Positions 24,911-34,174 of a stretch of 44,154 nucleotides of DNA are shown here, piece after piece. The stretch is from an uncultured Methanomicrobiales archaeon (lineage in GTDB: Archaea; Halobacteriota; Methanomicrobia; Methanomicrobiales; Methanospirillaceae). The position numbers and the translations under genes were made by a program. Location: assembly GCA_903828975.1 (NCBI GenBank), contig CAIKOD010000021.1:1-44154 (forward strand), given 5' to 3'. The notes beneath the pieces are model-generated. The model did not search any database. It saw only the letters and a list, made by a program, of their open reading frames with translations, and was not told the origin of the DNA. Every line of letters starts with the position of its first letter. Within the stretch, counting starts at the first letter, position 1.

Positions 24911-25273
24911 ATGGCACAGGCGCTTTCTATCGATATCCTTTTTGACGCGGCCATCAGGATACAGGTCCTGCACGACCGGAATATTTCGGTCTCGTTCTCG
25001 GAACGACAAATCCAGGTGAAATTTCCGACAACGCGGAGACTGGCAGAGTTTCTTGAAGTGCCACATTACTATGTCCTCCCTTACTTTGCCATGATGGAAC
25101 AGGAAGAGCTGGTCACACGGGCAGAACGGGTAGGTATTCTCACTACCATGAAAGGGACAAAAATTCTCGTAGGTTTGATGAAAACCCATTACCGGCCGGA
25201 GGCGGAGAAAATCCTCGGACCTGAATTGTTCAATGATATTATCAATGCATTATCCCGCTACGGGGATCCATAG
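24911..25273 (+). CDS. Winged-helix-like protein, unknown
   Basis: A 120-residue protein with no membrane segment. Residues ~30-85 look like a winged helix-turn-helix (FPTTRRLAEFLEVPHYYVLP, then MEQEELVTRAERVGILTTMK), with a helical C-terminal end (AEKILGPELFNDIINALSR). This suggests a DNA-binding regulator. It lies 170 bp upstream of tupB, so it is a candidate regulator of the W/Mo genes; that is purely positional. AATATATAATC lies just before the ATG and may be the TATA box. Confidence 0.6.
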   Translation: MAQALSIDILFDAAIRIQVLHDRNISVSFSERQIQVKFPTTRRLAEFLEVPHYYVLPYFAMMEQEELVTRAERVGILTTMKGTKILVGLMKTHYRPEAEKILGPELFNDIINALSRYGDP

Positions 25274-25442
25274 ATACCCACCCTCTGCAATGCCCAATGT
25301 CAATACAGTTTAATGTACATCACCGGAAATTACCAGAATATTCATTACTTTCCAGAACAAATGCCAGATAGCGGGAATTGAGTATTTTTACTATTCCGGG
25401 CAATTCTCAAACGGCAAACCCGGACCAGGAGGGGTATGTTGC

Positions 25443-26138
25443 ATGAACGATATTATTGATGGATTTACCCAGGCAATCCAGCTGATCGTTACCCTGAACC
25501 CTGAGGTGATGGAGATCGCGATGAGGACCCTCATGATATCCCTCACCGCCACGCTCCTTGCATCACTGGTGGCCATCCCGCTCGGGTGGTGGATCCATTT
25601 TCATGAGTTTTCCGGCAAGCGTGTGGTCATTAACATCATCCAGACCCTGTATGCAGTACCCACCGTGCTTGTAGGTCTTTTTGTCTACCTGCTCATCTCG
25701 AGTTCCGGCCCGCTCGGTATGCTCGGGCTCCTCTTCACACCGGCAGGGATGATACTGGCCCAGATGCTCCTCGTCATTCCGATGATGATCGGTCTTACCA
25801 TTACCGCGTTTTCCGGTGTCGACCGGACCGTCGTAGACACCATCACATCACTTGGCGCAACCGGGTACCAGTCCATGGTTGCGGTTATTAAAGAGGTCAG
25901 GTTTGCGGTGTTTGCAGCAGTTATCCTCGGGTTCGGACGGGCAATATCCGAAGTCGGGGCAGCAATGATGATTGGTGGCAACATCAGGGGATACACCCGG
26001 GTGCTTACGACCAGCATCGCCCTTGAGACCTCGATGGGGAACCTCCCGCTCTCAATCGCACTCGGCCTGATTCTCCTCAGTATCGCCCTTGTTATCACAG
26101 TGATTCTGAACATCGTCCAGCAGAGGAGCAGGACATGA
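25443..26138 (+). CDS. tupB: Tungstate ABC transporter permease TupB
   Basis: A 231-residue ABC permease of the tungstate/molybdate importer group with about five transmembrane helices. The family loop that docks the ATPase is visible: DTITSLGATGYQSM, then GFGRAISEVGAAMMIGGNI, which is highly typical of TupB. It also has VAIPLGWWIHF and TLYAVPTVLVGLFVYLL. It should pass tungstate delivered by a TupA binding protein. TupA is not in this window, so it must be elsewhere. GGAGGGG lies upstream of the ATG. The stop overlaps the tupC start by four bases. Confidence 0.88.
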   Translation: MNDIIDGFTQAIQLIVTLNPEVMEIAMRTLMISLTATLLASLVAIPLGWWIHFHEFSGKRVVINIIQTLYAVPTVLVGLFVYLLISSSGPLGMLGLLFTPAGMILAQMLLVIPMMIGLTITAFSGVDRTVVDTITSLGATGYQSMVAVIKEVRFAVFAAVILGFGRAISEVGAAMMIGGNIRGYTRVLTTSIALETSMGNLPLSIALGLILLSIALVITVILNIVQQRSRT

Positions 26139-27217
26139 TCGAGATCACCGGGCTTTGCAGGAAGGTTGGCGACCGGGTGCTGGTAAAAGATGTAAACATC
26201 ACCATCCCCGATGGGATGATATTTGGGGTCATCGGACCAAGCGGGTCAGGGAAGACTACCCTGATGAGGATGATAGACCTCCTGGACAATCCTACCAGGG
26301 GATCCATCGTAATCAACGGTACCCGGGCAACAAGGGATAAGAAACAGCAGCTTGAACTCAGGCGGAAAATGGGAATGGTCTTCCAGAAACCGATAGTCCT
26401 CTCCACCACGGTATTTGAGAATGTTTCATACGGGCTCCGGTTCCGGGGCGTGAAAGGAGAGGAACTGAAGTCAAGGATATTAGAAGCGATTGACCTGGTA
26501 GGTTTATCCGGCTACGAGGACCGTTATGCCCCTACCCTCTCCGGGGGGGAGATGCAACGGGTTGCAATTGCCCGTTCAATGGTCACCCGACCAGAGGTGC
26601 TCCTCCTTGATGAACCGACTGCAAATCTCGACCCGGCCTCGACCGAAAAGATCGAGGAACTTATCAGGGCAATTAATTCCCGGTTTGGGACCACGATCAT
26701 CATCTCAACCCATGACCTTGACCAGGGCCAGCATATTGCCCACCGGATTGCCGTGGTAATAGGGGGCATGATCACCCAGGCAGGGACCCCGGAAGAGGTC
26801 TTTCACCGGCCGTTGAACAGCGAGATCGCGAAGTTTGTCGGGCTTGAAAATGTTATCGGGGGGACAGTGACAAAAGCTGAGGACGGACTTGCAGCAATTT
26901 CCATTCATGGGACTGGGATCGAGGCTGTGACAAAAGAGGAGGTTGGAAACCGGGTATTTATCAGTATTCATCCGGATGACATCACGCTTCATAGCGGACA
27001 GGGTATTGAAAAAAATACAACCAGTGCCAGGAACTGTATTATGGGGACGGTCACGGTTACCACGCTGAGTGGCCCTTTTGTCCTCGTTACCCTGGACTGC
27101 GGGTTCCCGCTGAAGGTCATCGTCACCAGGAGGTCGGTGGAAGACCTGGGGATCCAGCCCGGGAAGGAGATGCAGGCCTGTTTCAAGGCGTCAGCTGTGC
27201 ACGTTATGAAGAGCTAA
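26135..27217 (+). CDS. tupC: Tungstate ABC transporter ATPase TupC
   Basis: A 360-residue ABC ATPase that powers TupB. It has Walker A GPSGSGKTT, the Q-loop region KMGMVFQKPI, signature LSGGEMQRVAIARS, Walker B VLLLDEPTANLDP and the switch His in ISTHDL. Residues ~235-360 form a C-terminal extension probably of the TOBE type, typical of oxyanion importers (RNCIMGTVTVTTLSGPFVLV). TOBE domains in molybdate and tungstate importers can bind the oxyanion and give trans-inhibition. The gene is fused by ATGA overlap to tupB. Molybdate rather than tungstate remains possible. Confidence 0.88.
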   Translation: MIEITGLCRKVGDRVLVKDVNITIPDGMIFGVIGPSGSGKTTLMRMIDLLDNPTRGSIVINGTRATRDKKQQLELRRKMGMVFQKPIVLSTTVFENVSYGLRFRGVKGEELKSRILEAIDLVGLSGYEDRYAPTLSGGEMQRVAIARSMVTRPEVLLLDEPTANLDPASTEKIEELIRAINSRFGTTIIISTHDLDQGQHIAHRIAVVIGGMITQAGTPEEVFHRPLNSEIAKFVGLENVIGGTVTKAEDGLAAISIHGTGIEAVTKEEVGNRVFISIHPDDITLHSGQGIEKNTTSARNCIMGTVTVTTLSGPFVLVTLDCGFPLKVIVTRRSVEDLGIQPGKEMQACFKASAVHVMKS

Positions 27218-27269
27218 TGCGACTACTCTGAGGAAACCCTTCGTAATGTTAAAACATGAAGCGGGACGC

Positions 27270-27477
27270 ATAGACAGGAGGGAGGTTCACCCCAACATGT
27301 CTCACCCCTGATAAGATATCCTTTAGGCGGGGTTCAACGGTAGAATTCCTGATAATTTCAGAGATTCGGGAGACCATTCCCAATCCAAACCGGGGTCGCC
27401 AAAGCGGCGCGGCGAAGTACTGTGGCGTGAGTGAATTTTTGGAATAACCTTGGATCTATAAGATAAATTTCAGAGCA
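27270..27477 (-). repeat. Diverged intergenic repeat, copy A
   Basis: About 205 bp after tupC. Read on the minus strand, it aligns along its whole length with 31508-31715 read on the plus strand. Shared blocks include ATCTTA, ATTCCAAAA, CGCCGCT-TGGCGACCC, AATCTCTGAAATT, ATATCTTATC-GGGGTG and CCTCCTGTC. No ORF is visible, and the gap contains no other gene. Confidence 0.75.
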
Positions 27478-27584
27478 TTTCAACCGGGTAATTCAATTCC
27501 TTTTCCCAGTCCATTTTCTCACATTTTGCCTGTCCTGTACCAATCATATCCTATTAATGGGGCTGACAACGAATATTATTCAAT

Positions 27585-28373
27585 ATGCGGTGTATCACTC
27601 TCGCGAGCGGCAGCAAGGGTAATTGTACGTACATCGAAGGTGAGAGCGGGGCCATTCTCATCGATGCAGGGCTCTCAATCAAAGAGACGCTCCGGAGGCT
27701 CACGGAAGCCGGGGGGAGCCAGGATATGATCAGGGCAATCCTCGTCACCCACGAACATGGTGACCATATGAAGGGGCTTGCACCGCTTGCAAGGAGACTG
27801 GATGTCCCGGTGTATGCGACTGAAGGGACGCTCTATTCGTTCCTGACGAGAAAAATCCCGGAGAGAAAACCGGTGCATTATACCACGCTCAGCTATCATG
27901 AACCGTTTAGCCTGGATGAATTTACCGTTGAGGCATTCCCGACATCCCATGATGCACGGGAGCCGTGCGGTTACCTGGTCACTTCCGGCGATACCAGGCT
28001 CGGGTACTGCACGGATACCGGGATCGTTACAGAACGGATGATGGTATACCTGAAACGGTCGGATGCGATCGTTCTCGAGAGCAACCACTGCCCTGAAATG
28101 CTCCGCACCGGGCCCTACCCTGAAATGCTGAAACGGAGGATCCGGTCGAAAAACGGCCACCTTTCGAATACCCAGGCATCAGAATGTATCAAGACACTTG
28201 GCCAGGATATAACACATATCCGGCTTGCGCATTTAAGCGAGGTCAATAATACACCAGATATTGCCTTAAAAAACGGGAGAACGGGCCTTGGATTATTCAT
28301 CAGCGATACCATGCTTACCGTGGCATCAGAGATCGGGCCTTCCCCCTGCTGGTCAGATGAAATAACACTCTGA
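27585..28373 (+). CDS. WalJ/YycJ-like metallo-beta-lactamase-fold hydrolase
   Basis: A 262-residue MBL-fold hydrolase. It shows the typical start CITLASGSKGNCTYIE, DAGLSIKETLRRL, the metal motif THEHGDHMKGL (HxHxDH), the later FPTSHDAREPCGYLV and YCTDTGIVTERM with the Asp ligand, and ESNHCPEML, a signature of the YycJ/WalJ branch. Members act as exonucleases linked to DNA repair or to cell-wall signalling; in an archaeon a nuclease role is likelier. The ATG has no ribosome-binding site; it may be leaderless. Confidence 0.88.
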   Translation: MRCITLASGSKGNCTYIEGESGAILIDAGLSIKETLRRLTEAGGSQDMIRAILVTHEHGDHMKGLAPLARRLDVPVYATEGTLYSFLTRKIPERKPVHYTTLSYHEPFSLDEFTVEAFPTSHDAREPCGYLVTSGDTRLGYCTDTGIVTERMMVYLKRSDAIVLESNHCPEMLRTGPYPEMLKRRIRSKNGHLSNTQASECIKTLGQDITHIRLAHLSEVNNTPDIALKNGRTGLGLFISDTMLTVASEIGPSPCWSDEITL

Positions 28374-28422
28374 TGATCAAATCCGACTGCCTGGATACCA
28401 ATAACCGGGTGATGCTGAATTT

Positions 28423-29619
28423 TCAATCAGTCTTCATTTTCAGAATTTTCATGCAGTAGAGGTCAAGAGAATCAAGGAGAGCTTTTCTCGCCGCCTTTGC
28501 CCGTTTTTCCTCGCCTGAAAAGGCATCTTCCGTGGCATATTCTATCAGTATGAGGTAATGACTTTTCGGGAGGGCCCGGTTCCTGATCTCCTCGAGACAT
28601 GCATAGGTCTCGGTCTTTTTTCCTGCGACAAGTTCGAATTCAAAATCGAGAAGCGCGAGGACATTGGAGGGCATCTTTTTTCCAACCGCGATCTTCCGGA
28701 AACTGCTGTAGGCAGAGTTCTGCGAAGAGATTATTGAAAGCTGCATCCCATAATAAACAGGTTCCAGTTCATCAGGGTGCTGCTGCATCATCTGCCTTAC
28801 TACCGCCGTTGCCCCGCTTGCATCACGGATCTCAATTTTATAGTGATACAGGTCACGGAGGAAGAACATATCACTGAAGTACCGTTCTGATGCAATCTTC
28901 AGGAGCTCCCCCCTCATATCCCTGTTACCATCTTTCCTGGCCTTTTCGAGGCCGATTTTTAAGAACTCCACTTCAGCAGGGAACCAGTCTACTGAAAGCC
29001 GGAGCATGTACCAGAAAATCTTGTTGATTTTCAGCTCCTGGAGCACGTGGGGGAATTTCAGCCGGTTCACCGGGGGACAAAGACGTACCATCTCAATCAT
29101 CTGTTCCCTTGCAGCGAGTGCTTTTTCGCTTGGCCTCCGGTTATGGGCAGGTATTCCGTCTTCTTTGAGGTGCTCCTCAGAGAGGGCATAATAACAGTAG
29201 GAGATAGCGGTACAGATGATCGCGTCGGTTGTCCGGTATTTGGTAAGGACCTCTGCAGCCTGGTTATACTTTCCAAGATCGATCAATTTGAAACCAAGGA
29301 TGATATCAAAAATCATCCGGCCGCTCTGCCGTTTCCTCATCCGGACTGCGTGGGAAAAAAGGCGCTCGACATACTCGATCTCACCGGAACGCTTACTCAC
29401 TTCCAGCACTTTCATCGTTACATCATCGATCAGGCGGTCGTGTGCTTCATCGCTGATACCCCGGAACGAATTCTCTATGATAGACATGACATGCCCGTAA
29501 AAAACCGGGAGGTTCGAATCAATCTTGTCGGCATTCTTCTCGACATATTCCGATAATTCTTTCTTCACCTGGGCAATTCTGACGTCGAGAACCGCATCAG
29601 GCTGCCACTCTTCTTCCAT
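28423..29619 (-). CDS. Helical-repeat (TPR-like) protein, unknown
   Basis: The track gives 430 aa, but the ATG at 29619 (MEEEWQPDAVLD) is preferred because AAAGGTA precedes it, giving 398 aa. The protein is almost wholly alpha-helical with degenerate repeated helix pairs (LVDLGKYNQAAEVLTKYRTTD-like segments and EYVERLFSHAVRMRKR), compatible with TPR-type scaffolding. No catalytic motif or membrane segment is seen. It is convergent with the WalJ-like gene and divergent from the DNA ligase, both about 50-155 bp away. A role in DNA maintenance is only a neighbourhood guess. Confidence 0.7.
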   Translation of the reverse strand: MEEEWQPDAVLDVRIAQVKKELSEYVEKNADKIDSNLPVFYGHVMSIIENSFRGISDEAHDRLIDDVTMKVLEVSKRSGEIEYVERLFSHAVRMRKRQSGRMIFDIILGFKLIDLGKYNQAAEVLTKYRTTDAIICTAISYCYYALSEEHLKEDGIPAHNRRPSEKALAAREQMIEMVRLCPPVNRLKFPHVLQELKINKIFWYMLRLSVDWFPAEVEFLKIGLEKARKDGNRDMRGELLKIASERYFSDMFFLRDLYHYKIEIRDASGATAVVRQMMQQHPDELEPVYYGMQLSIISSQNSAYSSFRKIAVGKKMPSNVLALLDFEFELVAGKKTETYACLEEIRNRALPKSHYLILIEYATEDAFSGEEKRAKAARKALLDSLDLYCMKILKMKTD

Positions 29620-29774
29620 AGGGTACCTTTGACATTTCAGACTATAATAATTTTTAGAAGATGGCCGGGATTTAACAAACAGGCAATGATTCCACCATAT
29701 TATTCCACTACTCACCGGTGGGAACTCTTATCCGGGACAAGGGACAATTATTTGTCAGACGAATGGGTCTTTCC

Positions 29775-31409
29775 ATGCTCTTCCGGGAATTTTCTGCCAT
29801 CTGTGAACAACTTGAGGGAATTTCAGGTCGTCTCGAGATGATCGACCTGATCAGCCGGCGGCTCCCGTCACTTTCTGACGAGGAACTGCCGGTCTTCGTG
29901 CGGTTCATCATGGGCCGCATATTCCCGGACTGGAGCCCGTTGAAGCTTGGGATTGGTCCAAGCCTCCTCTACGAAGGGGTCGCCTATGTTGTTGGTACAA
30001 AGAGGGAATCTGTTATTGAGACCATCAACAGGACGGGTGAGGTAGGAAAGGCAGTAGAACTCCTTCTAGCCGGTAAAGAACAGACTTCCTTTTTTTCCGA
30101 AGAACTCGATCTTGTCACGGTCTATTGTGAGTTCGAAAAAATCGCGGATACCGGGGGAAAGAAATCGCAACGGGAAAAACTGCTGGGCGTCCGGAAGCTC
30201 CTTGCAAATGCAACACCCCTCGAGGGGCGTTACCTCGCCCGGATCATGCTGGAAGACCTGCGGATCGGCATAGGGGAGGGGAATATCAGGGAAGCAGTTG
30301 CCAGGGCATTCGGGATTGATTCCGCCGTTGTTGAACATGCCGTGCAGGCCTTAAACGATCTCGGGTATGTTGCGCAGCTCGCAAAGACCGGGGAGGCCGC
30401 CCTCCGGGACGTCCACATATCCCCGTTCCGACCGGTAAAGATGATGCTCGCCCAGCAGGGGTCAATTATGTCAGCAATCGAAGAAAACGGGACAATCGCA
30501 GCAGAATACAAATATGACGGGAGCAGGTTCCAGTTTCATCGGCGGGGCGGCCTTTCCCGGCTATATTCCCGGAAACTTGAGGACGTGACAAATGCCCTCC
30601 CGGATGTGATCGCCATCCTGAACGGGTCAACAGACCATGATATCATCCTCGACGGGGAGGTAATTGCTATAAAAGAGGGAAAACCTCTCCCATTCCAGGC
30701 AGTGCTCCGCAGGTTCCGCAGGAAACACGGGATTTCTGAAATGCAGGAGGAGGTGAAACTCGTCCCGAATGTATTCGATATCCTCTACCTCGACGGCGAG
30801 ACCCTGATCGACCTCCCGTTATCAGAGAGGAGGAAGCGTCTTGACAGGGCTGTCAGCAGTCATGTCGCACCGCAGCTCGTAAGCGGTGACCCGGTGGTTG
30901 TTGAAGAGTTCTACCATGCTGCCCTTGATGAGGGACATGAGGGGATTATGATCAAGGCTACGCGATCTCCCTATACACCCGGGATGAGGGGGAAGAACTG
31001 GTTGAAGGTCAAGCCTGAAGTAGACACCCTCGACCTTGCCGTTGTCGGTGCCGAATGGGGGGAGGGAAAACGGGCCCATTATTTTGGTTCCTTCCTCCTT
31101 GCATGCCAGGAGAATGGTGAGCTCATCACCCTCTCAAAAGTAGCTACCGGGTTTTCGGACGAGCAGCTTGCAGAGGTATATGACCTGCTCCATGACCGGA
31201 TCATCTCCCAGTCCGGAAAAGAGGTGCGTTTTGAACCGGGACTTGTCTTCGAGGTCGGTTACTCAGAGCTCCAGGTAAGTCCGAACTACCCGGCAGGATT
31301 TGCATTGCGTTTCCCCCGGTTCGTCCGGATCAGGGATGACAAGGACATTACTGATATAGAAACACTGGGGGGCATCAGGGAACGGTACCAGCGGCAGCCA
31401 AATAGTTAA
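29775..31409 (+). CDS. lig: ATP-dependent DNA ligase
   Basis: Archaeal DNA ligase I, which joins Okazaki fragments and repair nicks. The ATG at 29775 ([16 protein letters not shown]) matches the usual family start better than the upstream ORF start and gives 544 residues. An N-terminal DNA-binding domain ([35 protein letters not shown]) precedes the adenylation domain. Motif I EYKYDGSR has the catalytic Lys246, followed by [22 protein letters not shown] and NWLKVKPE (motif V), then an OB-fold with [15 protein letters not shown]. No ribosome-binding site is seen. A PCNA-binding peptide is not obvious at the end. Confidence 0.93.
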   Translation: MLFREFSAICEQLEGISGRLEMIDLISRRLPSLSDEELPVFVRFIMGRIFPDWSPLKLGIGPSLLYEGVAYVVGTKRESVIETINRTGEVGKAVELLLAGKEQTSFFSEELDLVTVYCEFEKIADTGGKKSQREKLLGVRKLLANATPLEGRYLARIMLEDLRIGIGEGNIREAVARAFGIDSAVVEHAVQALNDLGYVAQLAKTGEAALRDVHISPFRPVKMMLAQQGSIMSAIEENGTIAAEYKYDGSRFQFHRRGGLSRLYSRKLEDVTNALPDVIAILNGSTDHDIILDGEVIAIKEGKPLPFQAVLRRFRRKHGISEMQEEVKLVPNVFDILYLDGETLIDLPLSERRKRLDRAVSSHVAPQLVSGDPVVVEEFYHAALDEGHEGIMIKATRSPYTPGMRGKNWLKVKPEVDTLDLAVVGAEWGEGKRAHYFGSFLLACQENGELITLSKVATGFSDEQLAEVYDLLHDRIISQSGKEVRFEPGLVFEVGYSELQVSPNYPAGFALRFPRFVRIRDDKDITDIETLGGIRERYQRQPNS

Positions 31410-31472
31410 AGGAACGGCAGATATGAAAAACTCCGGCAAAACAATCTGAAAGGCCACTTTTTTCATGCTCAT

Positions 31473-31493
31473 CTATGAGCCAGAGGCTCATAG
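31473..31493. terminator. Stem-loop after DNA ligase
   Basis: CTATGAGCC-AGA-GGCTCATAG is a perfect 9-bp stem with a three-base loop, 64 bp after the ligase stop. It is preceded by a T-run (ACTTTTTTC). Placed between convergent genes, it is probably a terminator or 3'-end structure. Confidence 0.5.
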
Positions 31494-31507
31494 CATGCTT
31501 TGTTAAA

Positions 31508-31715
31508 ACTCTTTCAAATCTATCTTACGGATTGGTAATTCCAAAATTTCGTCACGCTCCCGGGGCTCATGGCCCGCCGCTGTGGCGACCCTGGTTGGGA
31601 TAGGTATTAATCTTGTAAATCTCTGAAATTTTCTTGAATGCCCCCATTAAACCCTGCCAATGAATATCTTATCGGGGGTGGGGCAGGGAGGGGGTGAAAA
31701 CCCCTCCTGTCAACG
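31508..31715 (+). repeat. Diverged intergenic repeat, copy B
   Basis: This is the inverted partner of 27270-27477. It contains a strong hairpin GAGGGG-GTGAAAA-CCCCTC near 31688-31706 and a second pairing CCCTGCC/GGCAGGG (31652-31688). The region lies between convergent lig and nreA and has no ORF worth calling. The two copies bracket the WalJ, helical-repeat and ligase genes. Confidence 0.75.
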
Positions 31716-31814
31716 TATTCCCTCTTTTTTTAAATATGCAGGGTTTCAACAAAGCCAAAGGAACGTTTTTAATATCAGGCAGGGCCAGGCATTCCGATGG
31801 TATAGAACCTCTTT

Positions 31815-32963
31815 TCAGGTCCTGAAATCAAAGAGTGCCCTCTGGTTACGAATTTCGGGAAGAAGGGTGCTGTATCCTTCCCAACCGGTAAAACCTGATG
31901 CAATACCAGCCCTCATTACTGCCTGATCAACGGTCTCACACGGGATACCAGGTTGCCTCAAGGCACCCCTCGTTGCTTCCCTAATCACCCAGGTCCCAAG
32001 CGGTGCCCAGTATTCAGCTGAAACACACCTGATAACGATAACTCTCGCACACTTCCTGGTTGCTTCCAGGTATTCAGCTACCGCGAGCCTTGCAGAATAA
32101 TAAGCACCACTTATCGGGGAGTACCCCTTCTTCTTCATCCCCTCCCGGTCAACGGTGATACTTTCAGAATCCCCTGACCAGAGGCTCTGTGGTTCCCACC
32201 GTTCAATCATCTCATAACGCCAGTCACCCGGCAGTAACACCACGACAATCCGGTTGGCATAGAGGTCATTCGAGAATACCCGGATATGATCAACCGGCGT
32301 GTAACGTGCAATCTTTTGTTTCAGGGCAGAGGAGACAGCGTCATCAACCGCCGTTATCGACCACCGTGTCGGGACGACCTTCCGTCGCCTGCCAATTAAC
32401 CCACCGGACATCAGGTGGCTTATCTGGTATACATCAATACCGGACCGATGGAGTTCGGAGCAGGCACCATTCGCTCCCAGGTCGGTATCAGATGTGACCC
32501 GGTCAACGGAAGGATCGACTTTAGGGTTATCGATCACCTTCATCTTCTCAAGACTGCCGGACAGCCCGACAGGGGCAACCGTGCCGTCAAACGTCAGGTC
32601 AAAAGATACCGGACGGGTGAACCTGACTTCAACATCAAGCGGGACACTCGAAATCGCCAGTTCCTGGAGGGCCGGAAGGTAGGGGGCCACAGGGGATACT
32701 CCCCTGATTGTCCGGGCCCTGATATCCACGATATCATCAATCCCAAGCCCGGATGCTACCCATGACGGGGGGTCATCCGCATCGTTAATCAAGAGAGGGC
32801 CCCCGGTAACCCTCGGGTACCCGTACGAACCGATAAAAAGTGAAGGTGAAGCCCCCATGAACTCCTGCCTGGGAACAGTCCGTACCTGGGCATGGAACCG
32901 TTTCATCACCGGGCAATGGGGGAGTCCGCACATTCCCTTTCCCTTACAGGTCGCACACATCAT
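31815..32963 (-). CDS. nreA: NreA-type archaeal DNA repair protein
   Basis: A 382-residue member of the archaeal Nre family, implicated in repair of crosslink-type damage. It starts with a zinc-binding cluster (CATCKGKGMCGLPHCP), continues with FMGASPSLFIGSYGYPRV and SFDLTFDGTVAPVGLSG, and shows family blocks DVYQISHLMSGGLIGRRRKV, PTRWSITAVDD and YYSARLAVAEYL. The C-terminus QRALFDFRT is a clear PCNA-interacting (PIP) box, as known for NreA. The start overlaps the stop of the upstream DUF2117 gene (ATGATG), so the two are translationally coupled; ATG 32960 is an alternative. Confidence 0.92.
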   Translation of the reverse strand: MMCATCKGKGMCGLPHCPVMKRFHAQVRTVPRQEFMGASPSLFIGSYGYPRVTGGPLLINDADDPPSWVASGLGIDDIVDIRARTIRGVSPVAPYLPALQELAISSVPLDVEVRFTRPVSFDLTFDGTVAPVGLSGSLEKMKVIDNPKVDPSVDRVTSDTDLGANGACSELHRSGIDVYQISHLMSGGLIGRRRKVVPTRWSITAVDDAVSSALKQKIARYTPVDHIRVFSNDLYANRIVVVLLPGDWRYEMIERWEPQSLWSGDSESITVDREGMKKKGYSPISGAYYSARLAVAEYLEATRKCARVIVIRCVSAEYWAPLGTWVIREATRGALRQPGIPCETVDQAVMRAGIASGFTGWEGYSTLLPEIRNQRALFDFRT

Positions 32964-34009
32964 CGTGGGTATTCCTCCGGATACACAACAGTCCCCCGGT
33001 CACCAATAGCAGATACCTGCGCTTTGACCCATGTATCCCATTCTACAGGTCCGTTTGGAATATTTTTAGCAATTTCACGCCCAAGATCATCATCACGACC
33101 GGACTTCACCATGACCACCACTGAACCAGGCGCAAACTTCGGTGCTATTACCCCGTCTGCGTCACCATCGACAATACCGAACACCGGGATACCCCGGTGC
33201 GCACAGATATGCCCGCAGACCGAGGTGGTATCGTCACCAATGGCGAGCACTCCTGCGACGTCTTCATCCAGGTTCTGGTACAGCCCATGACCGCAATGGT
33301 CTATTACAATCACGCGGCCTACCGCCGTGCCTCTATGTTTCTCATACGGGCCACCATGATTCCGGCGCCTGACAACCCCGCTCTTACACCATGCCCCGAC
33401 AGGTGACACCGGACCGAGACGGGCAAGTTTCTCAAATCCATGAATTTTCGGACGCAACCCGGATACTGGTTCAATCCTGCCATCCAGGCCCCTGATTACG
33501 ACGGTGGCTGCGGTGGCAGTCCCGATTACAAGACCGTTTACAAAGACCGGCTCACCGGGGATGCAGCCGCGAATTTCCCGCAGACCTTCCACTTCCACTT
33601 CCGGAAGGGCACTACACCGCTCAACCGGAAAGCAGGTTGCACGGGATAAAAAATCTGCAAGCCCGGGGTCTGCATCGTTCCAGGCATAGATCGTCCGGTC
33701 ACTGCACTCGAGATGGACGAGTCCCGCCGGGAGCAGTCTCCCGGCAATAATCCGGCCAAAAATTTGCCCCGATTCACGGGTCTTGCCACAGTTTGCGAGA
33801 AACGCAGGGACTTCCAGGTCGCGGAGGACATATGAAGGTGGCTGTCCGGCGAACTCAAGGGGGAGACCTGATTCCTCGGCAGCGGTCCGGGCCATGATCC
33901 CGGAAACAATCGTCCTTCCAGGCCGGATATTCTCTATCAGCCACCGGACGTAGCCGAGGTCAAAGATATCGGGACCATGTACGACCATTACAGGGGGATT
34001 TGTCAGCAC
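32960..34009 (-). CDS. DUF2117-type methanogen protein
   Basis: A 349-residue protein resembling the methanogen-conserved DUF2117 family. It begins with VMVVHGPDIFDLGYVRWLIE, has a Rossmann-like N-terminal half (IVSGIMARTAAEESG), a central VIGTATAATVVIRGLDGRI and a C-terminal region with VVMVKSGRDDDLGREIAKNI. It has a GDGDADG-like acidic loop (GIVDGDADGVIAPK). Its function is unknown. The coupling to nreA suggests a role linked to DNA repair. The start is either GTG 34009, preceded by GGTGGTG, or the ATG at 33988. Confidence 0.75.
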   Translation of the reverse strand: MLTNPPVMVVHGPDIFDLGYVRWLIENIRPGRTIVSGIMARTAAEESGLPLEFAGQPPSYVLRDLEVPAFLANCGKTRESGQIFGRIIAGRLLPAGLVHLECSDRTIYAWNDADPGLADFLSRATCFPVERCSALPEVEVEGLREIRGCIPGEPVFVNGLVIGTATAATVVIRGLDGRIEPVSGLRPKIHGFEKLARLGPVSPVGAWCKSGVVRRRNHGGPYEKHRGTAVGRVIVIDHCGHGLYQNLDEDVAGVLAIGDDTTSVCGHICAHRGIPVFGIVDGDADGVIAPKFAPGSVVVMVKSGRDDDLGREIAKNIPNGPVEWDTWVKAQVSAIGDRGTVVYPEEYPR

Positions 34010-34174
34010 CGCGGTTCACCACCAGCGAACATTGTACAGGTATCGCTCCCGTGTATCAGTACCCTCCCGGATCAGCCCGCAAGGGTCGGGTGGGAAGTAC
34101 TACCCCCGACAACAAAAGCAATAATCACATGCAGGTCAACCTACTATAGTAATTTATTGCCGGATTGCGAGACT

